A stretch of 64,000 nt of DNA from Microcella humidisoli. Lineage in GTDB: Bacteria; Actinomycetota; Actinomycetes; Actinomycetales; Microbacteriaceae. A program made the translations under genes and the position numbers. Under the pieces are notes generated by a model that was not told the origin of the DNA, searched no databases, and was given only the letters and a program-made list of their open reading frames with translations. Position 1 is the first letter of the stretch. Each line of letters begins with the position of its first letter. The stretch is from assembly GCF_024362325.1 (NCBI RefSeq), contig NZ_CP101497.1, positions 1,054,001 through 1,118,000 of the forward strand, written 5' to 3'. Of this stretch, positions 28,749 to 37,189 are shown one piece after another.

Positions 28749-29671
28749 CGACCATCACGACCGTCGAGGCGACGACCGACCGCACCTGGGCGCTCATGGG
28801 GGGCAGCGCCCACGTGCGGATGGTCGGGGGCACGAGCGCAGCGCTCGATGAGGCCGAGGGCCTCGCGCTCGCGCTCGAACAGCGCTGGAGCCGCTTCATC
28901 ACCGAGAGCGACCTGAGCCGTCTGGCGGTCGCCGACGGTGCCACCCTCACGGTCGACCCCGCGACCGTGCAGCTGCTGCGCGCCATGCTCGAGGGCTGGC
29001 GCGAGACCGACCACGACTTCGACCCGACCCTGCTGCCCGCGGTGATCGCGGCCGGATACCGCCGGTCGATCGTCGACCCCTCGCGGGCGACCGACCTGCC
29101 CCCGTCGATCGTCGCGCGCGGCGACCTCGAAGCGATGCGCATCGTCGGCGACGCAGTGCGGCTGCCGCGCGGCATGTCCCTCGACGCCGGGGGCATCGGC
29201 AAGGGCTTCGCCGCCGATCTGATCGCCGCCCGCCTCCTCGCAGCGGGGGCGCACGGCTGCCTTGTCGAGATCGGGGGCGACGTGCGGGTCGCGGGGCAGG
29301 CACCCGACGGCACCGCGTGGCGCATCTCGGTCGACGATCCCTTCTCCGCGAGCGCGAATCGCGGCATCGTGCGACTTCCCGAGGGCGGCATCGCCACCTC
29401 GAGTCAGCGCAAACGGCGCTGGATGACCGAGTCGGGCACGGCCGCCCACCACCTCATCGACCCCGCGTCGGGGCGCCCCGCCGCCACGAGCATCCAGACC
29501 GTCACCGTCATCGCCGCGACGGCCGCGCGCGCCGAGGTGCTCACGAAGCCCGGCTTCCTGCGGCCTGTCGACGACTACCTGGCCTGGCTCCCCACTCGGG
29601 GAGCGGCCGCCCTGCTCATCGACGCCGACGGCGTCGAGCGCACGACGTCGAACTGGAGCGACTACGCATGA
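28745..29671 (+). CDS. apbE: FAD:protein FMN transferase (ApbE)
   Basis: A 308-residue ApbE-family enzyme, which attaches FMN covalently to Thr/Ser of extracytoplasmic flavoproteins. Recognisable are the N-terminal MGGSAHVRMVGG, DAGGIGKGFAADLI (ApbE core), LVEIGGDVRVAG, and HHLIDPASGRPA. No lipoprotein or signal peptide is obvious, so the location is uncertain. No protein in this window carries a clear FMN_bind domain with the usual D-x-x-[ST]-G-A-[TS] acceptor, so its substrate is not known. The GTG start overlaps the upstream stop, and the downstream gene overlaps by ATGA. Confidence 0.9.
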   Translation: MTTITTVEATTDRTWALMGGSAHVRMVGGTSAALDEAEGLALALEQRWSRFITESDLSRLAVADGATLTVDPATVQLLRAMLEGWRETDHDFDPTLLPAVIAAGYRRSIVDPSRATDLPPSIVARGDLEAMRIVGDAVRLPRGMSLDAGGIGKGFAADLIAARLLAAGAHGCLVEIGGDVRVAGQAPDGTAWRISVDDPFSASANRGIVRLPEGGIATSSQRKRRWMTESGTAAHHLIDPASGRPAATSIQTVTVIAATAARAEVLTKPGFLRPVDDYLAWLPTRGAAALLIDADGVERTTSNWSDYA

Positions 29672-31206
29672 ACGATCCGCACCTCTGGTGGTACGTCACC
29701 CGCGCGAGCGCCGTGCTCGCGTGGGTCATCATGACCGCCGCCGTGCTCTGGGGCATCGTGCTCTCGACCCGGGTGTTCCGCGGCGCCGACAACCCCGCAT
29801 GGCTGCAAGACCTGCACCGCTATCTCGGCGGAACCGCACTCGTGCTCACGCTCATCCACATGGTCTCGCTCGTGCTCGACCCGTGGCTCGCCATGCCGAT
29901 CGACCAGCTGCTGATCCCGCTCATCGCCGAGTACCGCCCGTTGCCCGTGGCCCTGGGGATCGTCGCCTTCTACGTGCTCGCTGCCGTGCAGGTGACCTCG
30001 CTCGTCAAGAACCGGCTGCCCCGCCGGCTCTGGAAGGCCGTGCACTACCTCAGCTACGTCGCGGTGCTCGCTGTCGCCGTGCACGGCGCATTCGCGGGAA
30101 CCGACGCGGGGGCGGCCTGGTATCAGGCCGTCGCGACCGTCGTCGTCACGGCCACCGTGCTCGCGCTCATCGTGCGCATCATCATGGCGCGGCGCCGACC
30201 GACGAGCGCCCCCGTTCCGGCCGTGGCACCGACGGGCACCGTGCCCTCCCTGAGCGAAGCGAACCCCGGCGACCCGCTCGCGGTGACCCGCATGCGCATC
30301 GTCGGTAAGCATCCCGTCGCCGACGGCATCGTGCGCCTGCGGCTCGCGCGCGTCGACGGCCGGCCGATCGAGCCCTGGTACGCGGGCGCGCACATCACAC
30401 TGCGGCTGCCCGTGGGGATCGAGCGCCAGTACTCGCTCTGCAGCGACCCCGCCGATCGCGGCCACATCGACATCGCGGTGCTGCGCGCCGAGCCGACGGG
30501 TCTCGGCAGCACGTACCTGCACGACGTCGCCGGGCTCGGCGACGAGCTCGATGTCATCGGCCCGCGCAACCACTTCCCGCTCGAGGCCGCGCACGAGTAC
30601 CTGTTCATCGCGGGGGGCATCGGCATCACGCCCATTCGCGCCATGATCGAGGCGCTTCCGCCCAGCCGGTCGTGGCGGTTGGTGTACCTCGGCCGCACCC
30701 GCTCGGAGATGGCGTTCGCGCGCGAGCTCGAGCAGCGCTACGGCGACCGGGTGCGCGTCATCGCCGGCGACGAGCGCGCCCAGCGGCTCGACGTCGCCGC
30801 CGAGATCGGGGCGACCGACGCCGACGTCTACGCGTGCGGCAGCAGCGGCCTGCTCGACGACGTCGTCGCGGCGACTCCCGTCGAGCGGTGCCATGTCGAG
30901 CGCTTCGTCGCGATCGACCGCGCAGCGGGCACCGAGCGCGCGCCCGTGACGGTCATCACCCGGCGCACCGGGGTGCGGGTCGATGTGCCGGCGGAGCAGA
31001 GCATCCTGACCGCGCTGCAGCACGCGGGCGTGCCGGTTGCCACCTCGTGCGGAACCGGCGTGTGCGGCACGTGCGAGACGCGCGTGCTCGCCGGAACGCC
31101 GCAGCACCTCGACTCGGTCATGGCCGATGCCGACAAGGACGAGATCGGGGTGTTCTACCCGTGCGTCTCGCGGGCGACGAGCCCCGAGCTCGTGCTCGAC
31201 CTCTAG
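29668..31206 (+). CDS. membrane ferric-reductase-like domain fused to FNR/2Fe-2S oxidoreductase
   Basis: A 512-residue fusion. Residues about 1-175 are a polytopic ferric-reductase-like membrane domain (HRYLGGTALVLTLIHM, KAVHYLSYVAVLAVAVHGAF supply paired His for haem). Residues about 205-415 form a flavin/NAD(P)H reductase module (RQYSLCSDP for flavin, IAGGIGITPIRAMIE for nucleotide). The end is a plant-type ferredoxin with Cys461, Cys466, Cys469 and Cys499 (C-x4-C-x2-C-x29-C), the order found in phthalate dioxygenase reductases. It could move electrons from NAD(P)H across the membrane to iron or to a flavoprotein made by ApbE. The acceptor is unknown. Its stop shares CTAG with the convergent gene. 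Confidence 0.85.
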   Translation: MNDPHLWWYVTRASAVLAWVIMTAAVLWGIVLSTRVFRGADNPAWLQDLHRYLGGTALVLTLIHMVSLVLDPWLAMPIDQLLIPLIAEYRPLPVALGIVAFYVLAAVQVTSLVKNRLPRRLWKAVHYLSYVAVLAVAVHGAFAGTDAGAAWYQAVATVVVTATVLALIVRIIMARRRPTSAPVPAVAPTGTVPSLSEANPGDPLAVTRMRIVGKHPVADGIVRLRLARVDGRPIEPWYAGAHITLRLPVGIERQYSLCSDPADRGHIDIAVLRAEPTGLGSTYLHDVAGLGDELDVIGPRNHFPLEAAHEYLFIAGGIGITPIRAMIEALPPSRSWRLVYLGRTRSEMAFARELEQRYGDRVRVIAGDERAQRLDVAAEIGATDADVYACGSSGLLDDVVAATPVERCHVERFVAIDRAAGTERAPVTVITRRTGVRVDVPAEQSILTALQHAGVPVATSCGTGVCGTCETRVLAGTPQHLDSVMADADKDEIGVFYPCVSRATSPELVLDL

Positions 31207-31772
31207 ACCGCGGGCGCCTCGGCGTCGGGGTCGACCTCTTCGACCCAGAGGTCGTCGTCGGCGCGCAGGGTCTGCCACGCCGCGTAGGCGATCGCCGCGG
31301 TCGCGACGACGCCGAGGCCGATGAGGATGTAGCGGCCGGGGCCGGGGGAGGGCTTGACCTCGATGAGGCCCACCTTCTGGCCGGCGCGCGTCGCGAGGTC
31401 GCGGCCCGAGGCCGAGACCTGCCGGATCGCGTCGCGGAGGCGCTTGTCGCGCGCGACATCGAGCACGGCGATGGCCGAGCCGATCGCGCCCGTCACCGCG
31501 GGCATCACGTCGTCGACGAAGCGGTCGCGCGTCGCCGAGGCGGCGTGCCGCACCGAGCCGACGCCCGCTTCGACGCCCGGCACGATGCGCTTCTCGTAGG
31601 TGTCGCGCACCCGGGGGGCGACATCCTCCCGAGCGACCGAGGCGGCCTGCCGGCTGGCATCGCGCAGGATGCTCGCAGCGCGCTCGAGCACCTCGCGCTG
31701 CTCGTCCCACACGTCGCCGGCCTGACGGCGCAGCTTCTTCAATTCGCGCTGGCGCTTGCGTGACAGTTCCAT
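31203..31772 (-). CDS. hypothetical protein with one C-terminal membrane helix
   Basis: A 189-residue protein of no named family. Residues 1-60 are strongly charged and helical (ELSRKRQRELKKLRRQAGD), probably coiled coil; 60-135 are Ala-rich amphipathic helices; a membrane helix lies near 148-168 (ILIGLGVVATAAIAYAAW) followed by an acidic tail. The start MELSRKR was chosen because AGGAGG lies 6 nt before it, whereas longer forms lack a ribosome site. Its TAG overlaps the TAG of the convergent oxidoreductase within CTAG. The role is unknown. Confidence 0.7.
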   Translation of the reverse strand: MELSRKRQRELKKLRRQAGDVWDEQREVLERAASILRDASRQAASVAREDVAPRVRDTYEKRIVPGVEAGVGSVRHAASATRDRFVDDVMPAVTGAIGSAIAVLDVARDKRLRDAIRQVSASGRDLATRAGQKVGLIEVKPSPGPGRYILIGLGVVATAAIAYAAWQTLRADDDLWVEEVDPDAEAPAV

Positions 31773-31880
31773 GAGGTCCTCCTGCATCGGCGATCGGCGA
31801 GTTCCCATCCTGGCACCATCCCGGCCAGCACCCAACCGATGCGCCCCGAATGCTCAGGAAGAGGCCAGGCCGCTCCATGC

Positions 31881-31886
31881 CAGAAT
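31881..31886 (+). promoter_or_regulatory. -10 element of ppiA
   Basis: CAGAAT ends 6 nt before the ppiA ATG; probable leaderless start. No -35 match is seen. Confidence 0.4.
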
Positions 31887-31892
31887 GGGCGC

Positions 31893-32435
31893 ATGTCGAT
31901 CCACACCGCCGTCGCCACCATCCACACGAACAAGGGCGACATCGTCGTCAACCTGTTCGGCAACCACGCGCCGAAGACGGTGCGCAACTTCGTCGGTCTC
32001 GCGACCGGAACCCAGGAGTGGACGCACCCCGCCACGGGCCAGAAGACCACCGACCCGCTCTACAACGGCGTCATCTTCCACCGCATCATCACCGACTTCA
32101 TGCTGCAGGGCGGCGACCCCCTCGGTCAGGGCATCGGCGGCCCGGGCTACGAGTTCGACGACGAGATCCACCCCGAGCTGCAGTTCAGCGAGCCGTTCCT
32201 GCTCGCGATGGCGAACGCCGGCAAGCGCGGCGGCCGTGGCACGAACGGCTCGCAGTTCTTCATCACGACGGTGGCCACCCCGTGGCTCAACGGCAACCAC
32301 ACGATCTTCGGCGTCGTGGCCGACGAGTCCTCGAAGGCGGTCGTGAAGGCCATCGAGGCCGTTCCCACCAACGCCAACGACAAGCCGCTCGACGACGTCG
32401 TCATCTCGAGCATCGAGGTCGTCGAGGTCGCGTGA
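31893..32435 (+). CDS. ppiA: peptidyl-prolyl cis-trans isomerase, cyclophilin type
   Basis: A 180-residue cytoplasmic cyclophilin that speeds prolyl isomerisation. The active-site segment FHRIITDFMLQGGDP (Arg and Phe of the catalytic site) and GSQFFITT are present, as is the late WLNGNHTIFG. No signal peptide. The rhomboid gene overlaps its stop by GTGA. The ppiA-rhomboid-crgA neighbourhood beside gyrA is conserved in actinobacteria (Mtb Rv0009-Rv0011c), although here separated from gyrA by an accessory block. Confidence 0.95.
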   Translation: MSIHTAVATIHTNKGDIVVNLFGNHAPKTVRNFVGLATGTQEWTHPATGQKTTDPLYNGVIFHRIITDFMLQGGDPLGQGIGGPGYEFDDEIHPELQFSEPFLLAMANAGKRGGRGTNGSQFFITTVATPWLNGNHTIFGVVADESSKAVVKAIEAVPTNANDKPLDDVVISSIEVVEVA

Positions 32436-33283
32436 CCGATCCCCAGGCGGGCGCACCGCGGCCCGGGGCGGGTGCTCGCTCCTTTTGCCATCGGCACCCT
32501 GACCGTCCGAGCGCGGTGCGCTGCCAACGCTGCGAGCGTGCGATCTGCCCCGAGTGCCAGACGCCGGCGGCCGTCGGCGTGCAGTGCCCCGAGTGCATCG
32601 CGGCCGCGCGCGCGGCGCTGCCGAAGCGCCCGTCGGCTCTCGCTCGCGCCTTCCGGCCCGGCAGCAGCGTGCCCGTCGTCAGCTACAGCATCCTGGCGCT
32701 GACGCTCGTCGTCTTCGCTCTGCAGTGGATCACGCAGGGCGCCGTGACGAGCGCGCTCGCCTACTTCCCTCCGCTCACCGCGTTCGAGCCGTGGCGCATG
32801 CTCACGGTGGCGCTCGTGCACAGCGACAACTCGATCTTCCACATCGTGTTCAACATGTACTCGCTCTGGGTGCTCGGTCCGCTGCTCGAGAGCCTCATCG
32901 GCCGCGCGCGCTTCGCCGCGGTCTACGTGCTCTCCGCCCTCGGAGGGTCGGTGGCCGTGCTGTGGCTCGCGCCGCTCTCGGTCGTGGTGGGCGCGTCGGG
33001 GGCCATCTTCGGCCTCCTCGGCGCGTTCTTCGTCATCCAGCGCCGGCTCGGCGGGCGCAACGTGCAGCTCGTCGTGATCATCGCCATCAACCTGGCACTG
33101 GGCTTTCTCATCCCCGGCGTCTCGTGGCAGTCGCACATCGGCGGACTGCTGGTCGGGGCCGTGCTCGCGTGGATCATGCTGCGCACGCGCCGCGCCGATC
33201 AGCAGCGGCGGCAGGCCGTGCTCATCGGCCTCGTCGGCCTCGCGCTCATCGCGGCGACCGCGGTGCGGCTGGCGCTGTTCTAG
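32432..33283 (+). CDS. rhomboid family intramembrane serine protease
   Basis: A 283-residue protein with six membrane helices after a cytoplasmic N-terminal zinc-ribbon-like region (Cys/His pattern from CHRHPDRP through CQRCERAICPECQ to CPECIAAAR, residues about 16-55). The catalytic Ser is in GASGAIFGLLG and the catalytic His in SHIGGLLVGA; the loop-1 HSDNSIFHIVFNMYSLW region includes the structural His and Asn. It cleaves membrane proteins within the bilayer; substrates are unknown. Start GTG overlaps the ppiA stop. Confidence 0.93.
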   Translation: MTDPQAGAPRPGAGARSFCHRHPDRPSAVRCQRCERAICPECQTPAAVGVQCPECIAAARAALPKRPSALARAFRPGSSVPVVSYSILALTLVVFALQWITQGAVTSALAYFPPLTAFEPWRMLTVALVHSDNSIFHIVFNMYSLWVLGPLLESLIGRARFAAVYVLSALGGSVAVLWLAPLSVVVGASGAIFGLLGAFFVIQRRLGGRNVQLVVIIAINLALGFLIPGVSWQSHIGGLLVGAVLAWIMLRTRRADQQRRQAVLIGLVGLALIAATAVRLALF

Positions 33284-33331
33284 ACCGCTCGATCAGGATG
33301 CTGAACGCGCGTCAGAAAAGGTGACGAGAAG

Positions 33332-33362
33332 TTATCCCCAGGTGATTCCACAGTGGGGATAA
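33332..33362. repeat. inverted pair of DnaA-box-like sequences between rhomboid and crgA genes
   Basis: TTATCCCCA (33332-33340) and TGGGGATAA (33354-33362) are exact reverse complements, each one mismatch from the DnaA box TTATCCACA, with 13 bp between. They lie in the gap between convergent genes, so they could also form a 9-bp terminator stem serving both. The surroundings are locally AT-richer. Confidence 0.6.
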
Positions 33363-33393
33363 TCACACCGCTGTAGTTCTCCGGAACTCCCGG

Positions 33394-33633
33394 TCAGCGC
33401 CAGCGCGTGGTCATGAGGAAGCCGATGAACATGATGCCGAAGCCGACCATGATGTTCCACGGGCCGAGGCTCGGCACGGGCCACGATGCCTGGCTCACGT
33501 AGTACACCAGGATCCAGATGAGCCCGATGAGCATGAAGCCGAACATCACGGGCTTGAACCAGACCGGGTTCGGGGCGTCAGCGCCACGGGGGGTCTCGGG
33601 GTTCTCGGCGTTGCGCGCAGTAGACCGTGCCAT
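33394..33633 (-). CDS. crgA: cell division protein CrgA
   Basis: A 79-residue protein with a polar N-terminus and two membrane helices (about 27-47 and 55-75) joined by SQASWPVPSLGPWN, the CrgA hallmark. CrgA interacts with FtsZ, FtsQ and penicillin-binding proteins and tunes septation in actinobacteria. The start MARSTARN was chosen: a TAGACT -10 lies 7 nt upstream, whereas longer frames run through the promoter. Divergent from sortase E. Confidence 0.95.
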   Translation of the reverse strand: MARSTARNAENPETPRGADAPNPVWFKPVMFGFMLIGLIWILVYYVSQASWPVPSLGPWNIMVGFGIMFIGFLMTTRWR

Positions 33634-33640
33634 GCCGTGA

Positions 33641-33646
33641 AGTCTA
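33641..33646 (-). promoter_or_regulatory. -10 element of crgA
   Basis: TAGACT on the minus strand, 7 nt before the crgA ATG; nearly leaderless. Confidence 0.55.
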
Positions 33647-33674
33647 GCCGCAGAGACCGCCCGGTGCCTGCGCG

Positions 33675-33680
33675 TACAAT
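33675..33680 (+). promoter_or_regulatory. -10 element of the sortase gene
   Basis: TACAAT ends 6 nt before the GTG start at 33687; probable leaderless transcript. Confidence 0.55.
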
Positions 33681-33686
33681 CGTGCC

Positions 33687-34511
33687 GTGACCCAGCCCGA
33701 CCGTGCCGCGGCGCCCGACGAGGCGACCACACGGCGTTCGCAGCGCGAGCGCAGCACGCAGACGTCGGTGGCCCGGCCGCGCGCGCGGCTCAGCGTCGTG
33801 GGCGTGCTCGGCGAACTGCTCATCACCGCCGGGGTCGTCGTCATGCTGTTCCTCGGCTGGTACGTGTGGCTCAACGACATCGTCGCCGGCGGCGAGCAGC
33901 AGCAGGCGGCCGAGCAGGTGCAGCAAGAGCTGCAAGAGCGGTGGGAGCGCGGCGAGGGCATCGCCGAGCGCCCCGCCGACCCGGGCATGCCCGTCGTCGC
34001 CGAGCCCGCCGTGGCCGGCGAGGTGTTCGCGACGCTCATCGTGCCCCGGTTCGGAGAGAACTACGTGCGGCCCATCGCCGGCGGCGTCGATCTGCGCACC
34101 GTGCTCAACAACCGGCAGATCGGCATCGGCCACTATCTCGAGACCCAGATGCCCGGCGAGGTCGGCAACTTCGCCATCGCCGCGCACCGCACCACCTACG
34201 GGGCGCCATTCGCCGACATCGCGAGCCTGCGACTCGGCGACCGCATCTACGTCGAGACGGCCGACGGCTGGTACGAGTACGTCTTCCGCGGACTCGAGTA
34301 CGTGTGGCCGACCGCGGTCGAAGTGCTCGCCCCGGTGCCGCAGGCCCCGCAGATCGAGGCGACCGACCGACTGCTGACGATGACGAGCTGCAATCCGAAG
34401 TTCTCGTCGGCCGAGCGCATCATCGCCTACGCCGCCTTCGAGACGTGGTACCCCCGGTCCGACGGGCCCCCCGCCGCCCTGAGCGGCCTCGTCGAGGCCG
34501 CGGCCGGCTGA
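33687..34511 (+). CDS. srtE: class E sortase
   Basis: A 274-residue membrane-anchored transpeptidase that attaches proteins to the wall or to each other. A cytoplasmic arm of about 35 residues, a membrane helix (about 38-60), a Gln/Glu-rich stalk, then the sortase domain (about 112-255) with catalytic His167 in AAHRTTYG, Cys235 in TMTSCNPKF, and Arg244. The TMTSC form of the active site is typical of class E, common in high-GC actinobacteria. Sortase substrates (LAXTG-type signals) were not seen in the window. A small membrane protein and pabA follow. Confidence 0.94.
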   Translation: MTQPDRAAAPDEATTRRSQRERSTQTSVARPRARLSVVGVLGELLITAGVVVMLFLGWYVWLNDIVAGGEQQQAAEQVQQELQERWERGEGIAERPADPGMPVVAEPAVAGEVFATLIVPRFGENYVRPIAGGVDLRTVLNNRQIGIGHYLETQMPGEVGNFAIAAHRTTYGAPFADIASLRLGDRIYVETADGWYEYVFRGLEYVWPTAVEVLAPVPQAPQIEATDRLLTMTSCNPKFSSAERIIAYAAFETWYPRSDGPPAALSGLVEAAAG

Positions 34512-34530
34512 TCGCGAGGGCGGAGTCACC

Positions 34531-34689
34531 ATGTACGCAGCGCTGTGGCGCATTCTTCCGGGCCCGACGTGGGTGCGCATCCTGATGCTCATCGTGCTCG
34601 CGGCGCTCGTGCTCGCCGCGCTCGTCGAATGGGTGTTTCCGTGGGCGGCCGATACGCTGCTGCCGCAAGAGTCGACCGTGGGAGAGTAG
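34531..34689 (+). CDS. small single-helix membrane protein between sortase and pabA
   Basis: A 52-residue protein starting MYAALWRILPGPTWVRILM, with one membrane helix (about 15-40) and an acidic end. A GAGGGCGGAG Shine-Dalgarno region precedes the ATG. A comparable tiny membrane protein is found between sortase and pabA genes of other actinobacteria; no function is known. It ends 4 nt before pabA, so it is part of that operon. Confidence 0.75.
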   Translation: MYAALWRILPGPTWVRILMLIVLAALVLAALVEWVFPWAADTLLPQESTVGE

Positions 34690-34693
34690 CCGC

Positions 34694-35338
34694 ATGCGCG
34701 TGCTCGTGATCGACAACTACGACAGCTTCGTCTACACGCTCGACGGCTACCTGCAGCAGCTCGGCGCCGAGACGACGGTCGTGCGCAACGACGTCGTCGA
34801 CGACGCGGGGGCCGCGGCCCTCATCGCCGAGTACGACGCGGTGCTCGTGTCGCCCGGGCCGGGCAACCCGGCGTCGGCGGGAATCTCCATCTCGGTCGTG
34901 CGCGCGGCGCTCGCCGCCGGGCAGCCGCTGCTCGGGGTGTGCCTCGGCCACCAGGCGATCGCCGAGGCGCTCGGCGGTGTCGTGACGCACGCCGACGAGC
35001 TCATGCACGGCAAGACCTCACAGATCGAGCACGACGGCAGCGCCTTCTTCGAGGGCGTGCCGCAGCCGTTCCGGGCGACGAGGTACCACAGCCTCGCGAT
35101 CGTCGAGGGCACCGTGCCCGACGAGCTCGAGGTGACCGCCCGCACCGAGGGCGGCATCATCATGGGCGTTCGTCATCGCAGCGCCCCCATGCACGGCGTG
35201 CAGTTCCACCCCGAGTCGGTGCTGACCGAGGGCGGCTACCGGATGCTCGGCAACTGGCTCGCGGAAGCGGGGCTGCCGAGCGCACGCGAGACCGCCGTCG
35301 GCCTCAGCCCGCTCGTGAGCATCACGCCGCACGCCTGA
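34694..35338 (+). CDS. pabA: glutamine amidotransferase subunit of aminodeoxychorismate/anthranilate synthase
   Basis: A 214-residue class I glutamine amidotransferase that supplies ammonia to convert chorismate to aminodeoxychorismate (folate) or anthranilate. The oxyanion/nucleophile motifs are SPGPGNP, GVCLGHQ (catalytic Cys) and HPES with the catalytic His and Glu. In actinobacteria the origin-proximal copy next to the pkn cluster is usually called PabA/TrpG and may serve both pathways. It ends 21 bp from the convergent pknB stop. Confidence 0.92.
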   Translation: MRVLVIDNYDSFVYTLDGYLQQLGAETTVVRNDVVDDAGAAALIAEYDAVLVSPGPGNPASAGISISVVRAALAAGQPLLGVCLGHQAIAEALGGVVTHADELMHGKTSQIEHDGSAFFEGVPQPFRATRYHSLAIVEGTVPDELEVTARTEGGIIMGVRHRSAPMHGVQFHPESVLTEGGYRMLGNWLAEAGLPSARETAVGLSPLVSITPHA

Positions 35339-35359
35339 GCCACGGCGCCGCGCGGGCGC

Positions 35360-37147
35360 TCAGTCGTTGCGCCCGCCGCCCCGATTGTTGCCGGGGCCGC
35401 GCAGCGTGCTCGACGAGGAGTCGTCGGCGCCCGATGCACCCGCCTCGCCGCTGCAGTAGCGCAGGGTGACCTCCGAGCGCTGGGGCTGATCGCCCGGCGG
35501 AAGCGACTGCGCCGTGACGAGCTGGCCCGTGCAACTGGAGTCGCCCTGCACCGAGACGGTCAGCCCGAGCGCCGTGAGCTGCGATGACGCCTCGCCGATC
35601 GGCAGATTGCGCACGTCGGGTACCCGCACGCGCCCCGTCGAGACGATGAGGTTGACGGGGTCGCCGGCGCGCAACTCCGTGCCCTGCTCGGGGTCGGTGC
35701 GGATGACGACGTCTTTCGCCACCGAGGACGAGTTCTCGGCTGTGACGGTGCCGAGCACGAGCCCGCGCTCGATGAGCGCCGCCTCGGCCTCGCGAAGCGA
35801 GAGCAGGTTCAGGCTGGGCACCGTGATGCGCTGGGCCCCCGCGGAGACGACGACGTCGATGACCTGCCCCGGCGACACGGTGATGCCGGCGGGCGGGTCG
35901 GTGCTGATGATCTGGCCCTCGGGCACGGTCGCGCTGACCTCGGTGCTCGGCTCGGGCCGCAACTCGGCATCGAGCAGAATCTGCCCGCCCTCCTCGTACT
36001 GCAGCCCGATGACGTCGGGAACCTCGATCGCGACCTGGTTGGTGAGCGGAGTGCGCTCGAGGTTGAAGGCCCAGAAGAGCACGGCGGCGATGACGACCGC
36101 CATGACGGCGATGCCAGCCCAGATCCACGCGACGGGGGGGCGTGACTGCGTGCGGCTGCGGCGCTCCTCGTCGTCGACGCTCAGCTGCCGCATCGCGGCC
36201 TCGGTGTCGGCGGTCGCCTGCGGGTTGACGCCGAAGAGCGTCGAGGTGAAGTCGGCCGGCGCATCGACGCGCTTCGGCGGAACCTGACCGCTCGCGGCCG
36301 CGGTCACGTCGTCGCGGAACTCGCTCGCCGTCTGGAACCGCTCGAAGCGGTCTTTCACGAGCGCGTGCAGCACGACCGCGTCCATCGCGGCCGAGACCTG
36401 CGGGTTGAGCGTGCTCGGCGCGACGGGCGGCTCGCTCACGTGCTGGTACGCCACCTCGACCGCCGACTCACCCTGGAAGGGCGGGCGGCCCGTGAGCATC
36501 TCGAAGAGCACGACGCCGCTGGCGTAGAGGTCGGTGCGGGCATCCACCGTCTCGCCGCGCGCCTGCTCGGGCGAGAAGTACTGCGCGGTGCCGAGGATCG
36601 AGCTCGTCTGCGCGACGGTTGCGGCGGAGTCGGAGATCGCGCGCGCGATGCCGAAGTCCATGACCTTGACTTGGCCGGCCGAGGTGACCATGACGTTGCC
36701 GGGCTTGATGTCGCGGTGCACGACACCCGCGCGGTGCGAGTACTCGAGGGCGGTGAGGATGCCCTGGGCGATGCGCGCAGCCTCGGCGATCGGCAGCGGG
36801 CCGTCGGCGATGATGTCTTTCAGCAGGCGGCCCTCGACGTGCTCCATGACGATGTAGGGCACGATCGTCTCGTCGCCGCCGGGGCCGCGCACGATCTCTT
36901 CCCCCGCATCGAAGATGCGCACGATCGTGGGATGCGCCATGCGCGCCGCGGCCTGCGCCTCTTGGCGGAACCGGCTGCGGAACACGGGGTCGGCCGCGAG
37001 GCTCGACTTCAGCAGCTTGACCGCCACGCGGCGGCCGAGCTTGGCATCGGTGGCGAGGTGCACGTCGGACATGCCGCCGCGGCCGATGAGCGGCCCGAGC
37101 TCGTAGCGCCCCGCGATGAATCGCGTGCCCTCTGCAACCTCGTCCAT
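35360..37147 (-). CDS. pknB: PASTA-domain serine/threonine kinase PknB
   Basis: A 595-residue receptor kinase regulating wall synthesis. The kinase domain (about 12-275) has IGRGGMSDVH, catalytic Lys44, HRDIKPGN, and DFGIA; a juxtamembrane region; a membrane helix (about 343-365); then three extracellular PASTA repeats, beginning near VPDVIGLQYEEGG, VPSLNLLSLREAE and VPDVRNLPIGEAS, which in relatives bind muropeptides or lipid II. The third repeat contains two Cys that could form a disulfide. The tail is Ser/Gly/Asn-rich. It has its own -10 and leader, 76 bp behind pknA. Confidence 0.96.
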   Translation of the reverse strand: MDEVAEGTRFIAGRYELGPLIGRGGMSDVHLATDAKLGRRVAVKLLKSSLAADPVFRSRFRQEAQAAARMAHPTIVRIFDAGEEIVRGPGGDETIVPYIVMEHVEGRLLKDIIADGPLPIAEAARIAQGILTALEYSHRAGVVHRDIKPGNVMVTSAGQVKVMDFGIARAISDSAATVAQTSSILGTAQYFSPEQARGETVDARTDLYASGVVLFEMLTGRPPFQGESAVEVAYQHVSEPPVAPSTLNPQVSAAMDAVVLHALVKDRFERFQTASEFRDDVTAAASGQVPPKRVDAPADFTSTLFGVNPQATADTEAAMRQLSVDDEERRSRTQSRPPVAWIWAGIAVMAVVIAAVLFWAFNLERTPLTNQVAIEVPDVIGLQYEEGGQILLDAELRPEPSTEVSATVPEGQIISTDPPAGITVSPGQVIDVVVSAGAQRITVPSLNLLSLREAEAALIERGLVLGTVTAENSSSVAKDVVIRTDPEQGTELRAGDPVNLIVSTGRVRVPDVRNLPIGEASSQLTALGLTVSVQGDSSCTGQLVTAQSLPPGDQPQRSEVTLRYCSGEAGASGADDSSSSTLRGPGNNRGGGRND

Positions 37148-37189
37148 CGGCGCCTCGGTCTCCTCGATGATGCTGTGCTGGTGCTCGTC

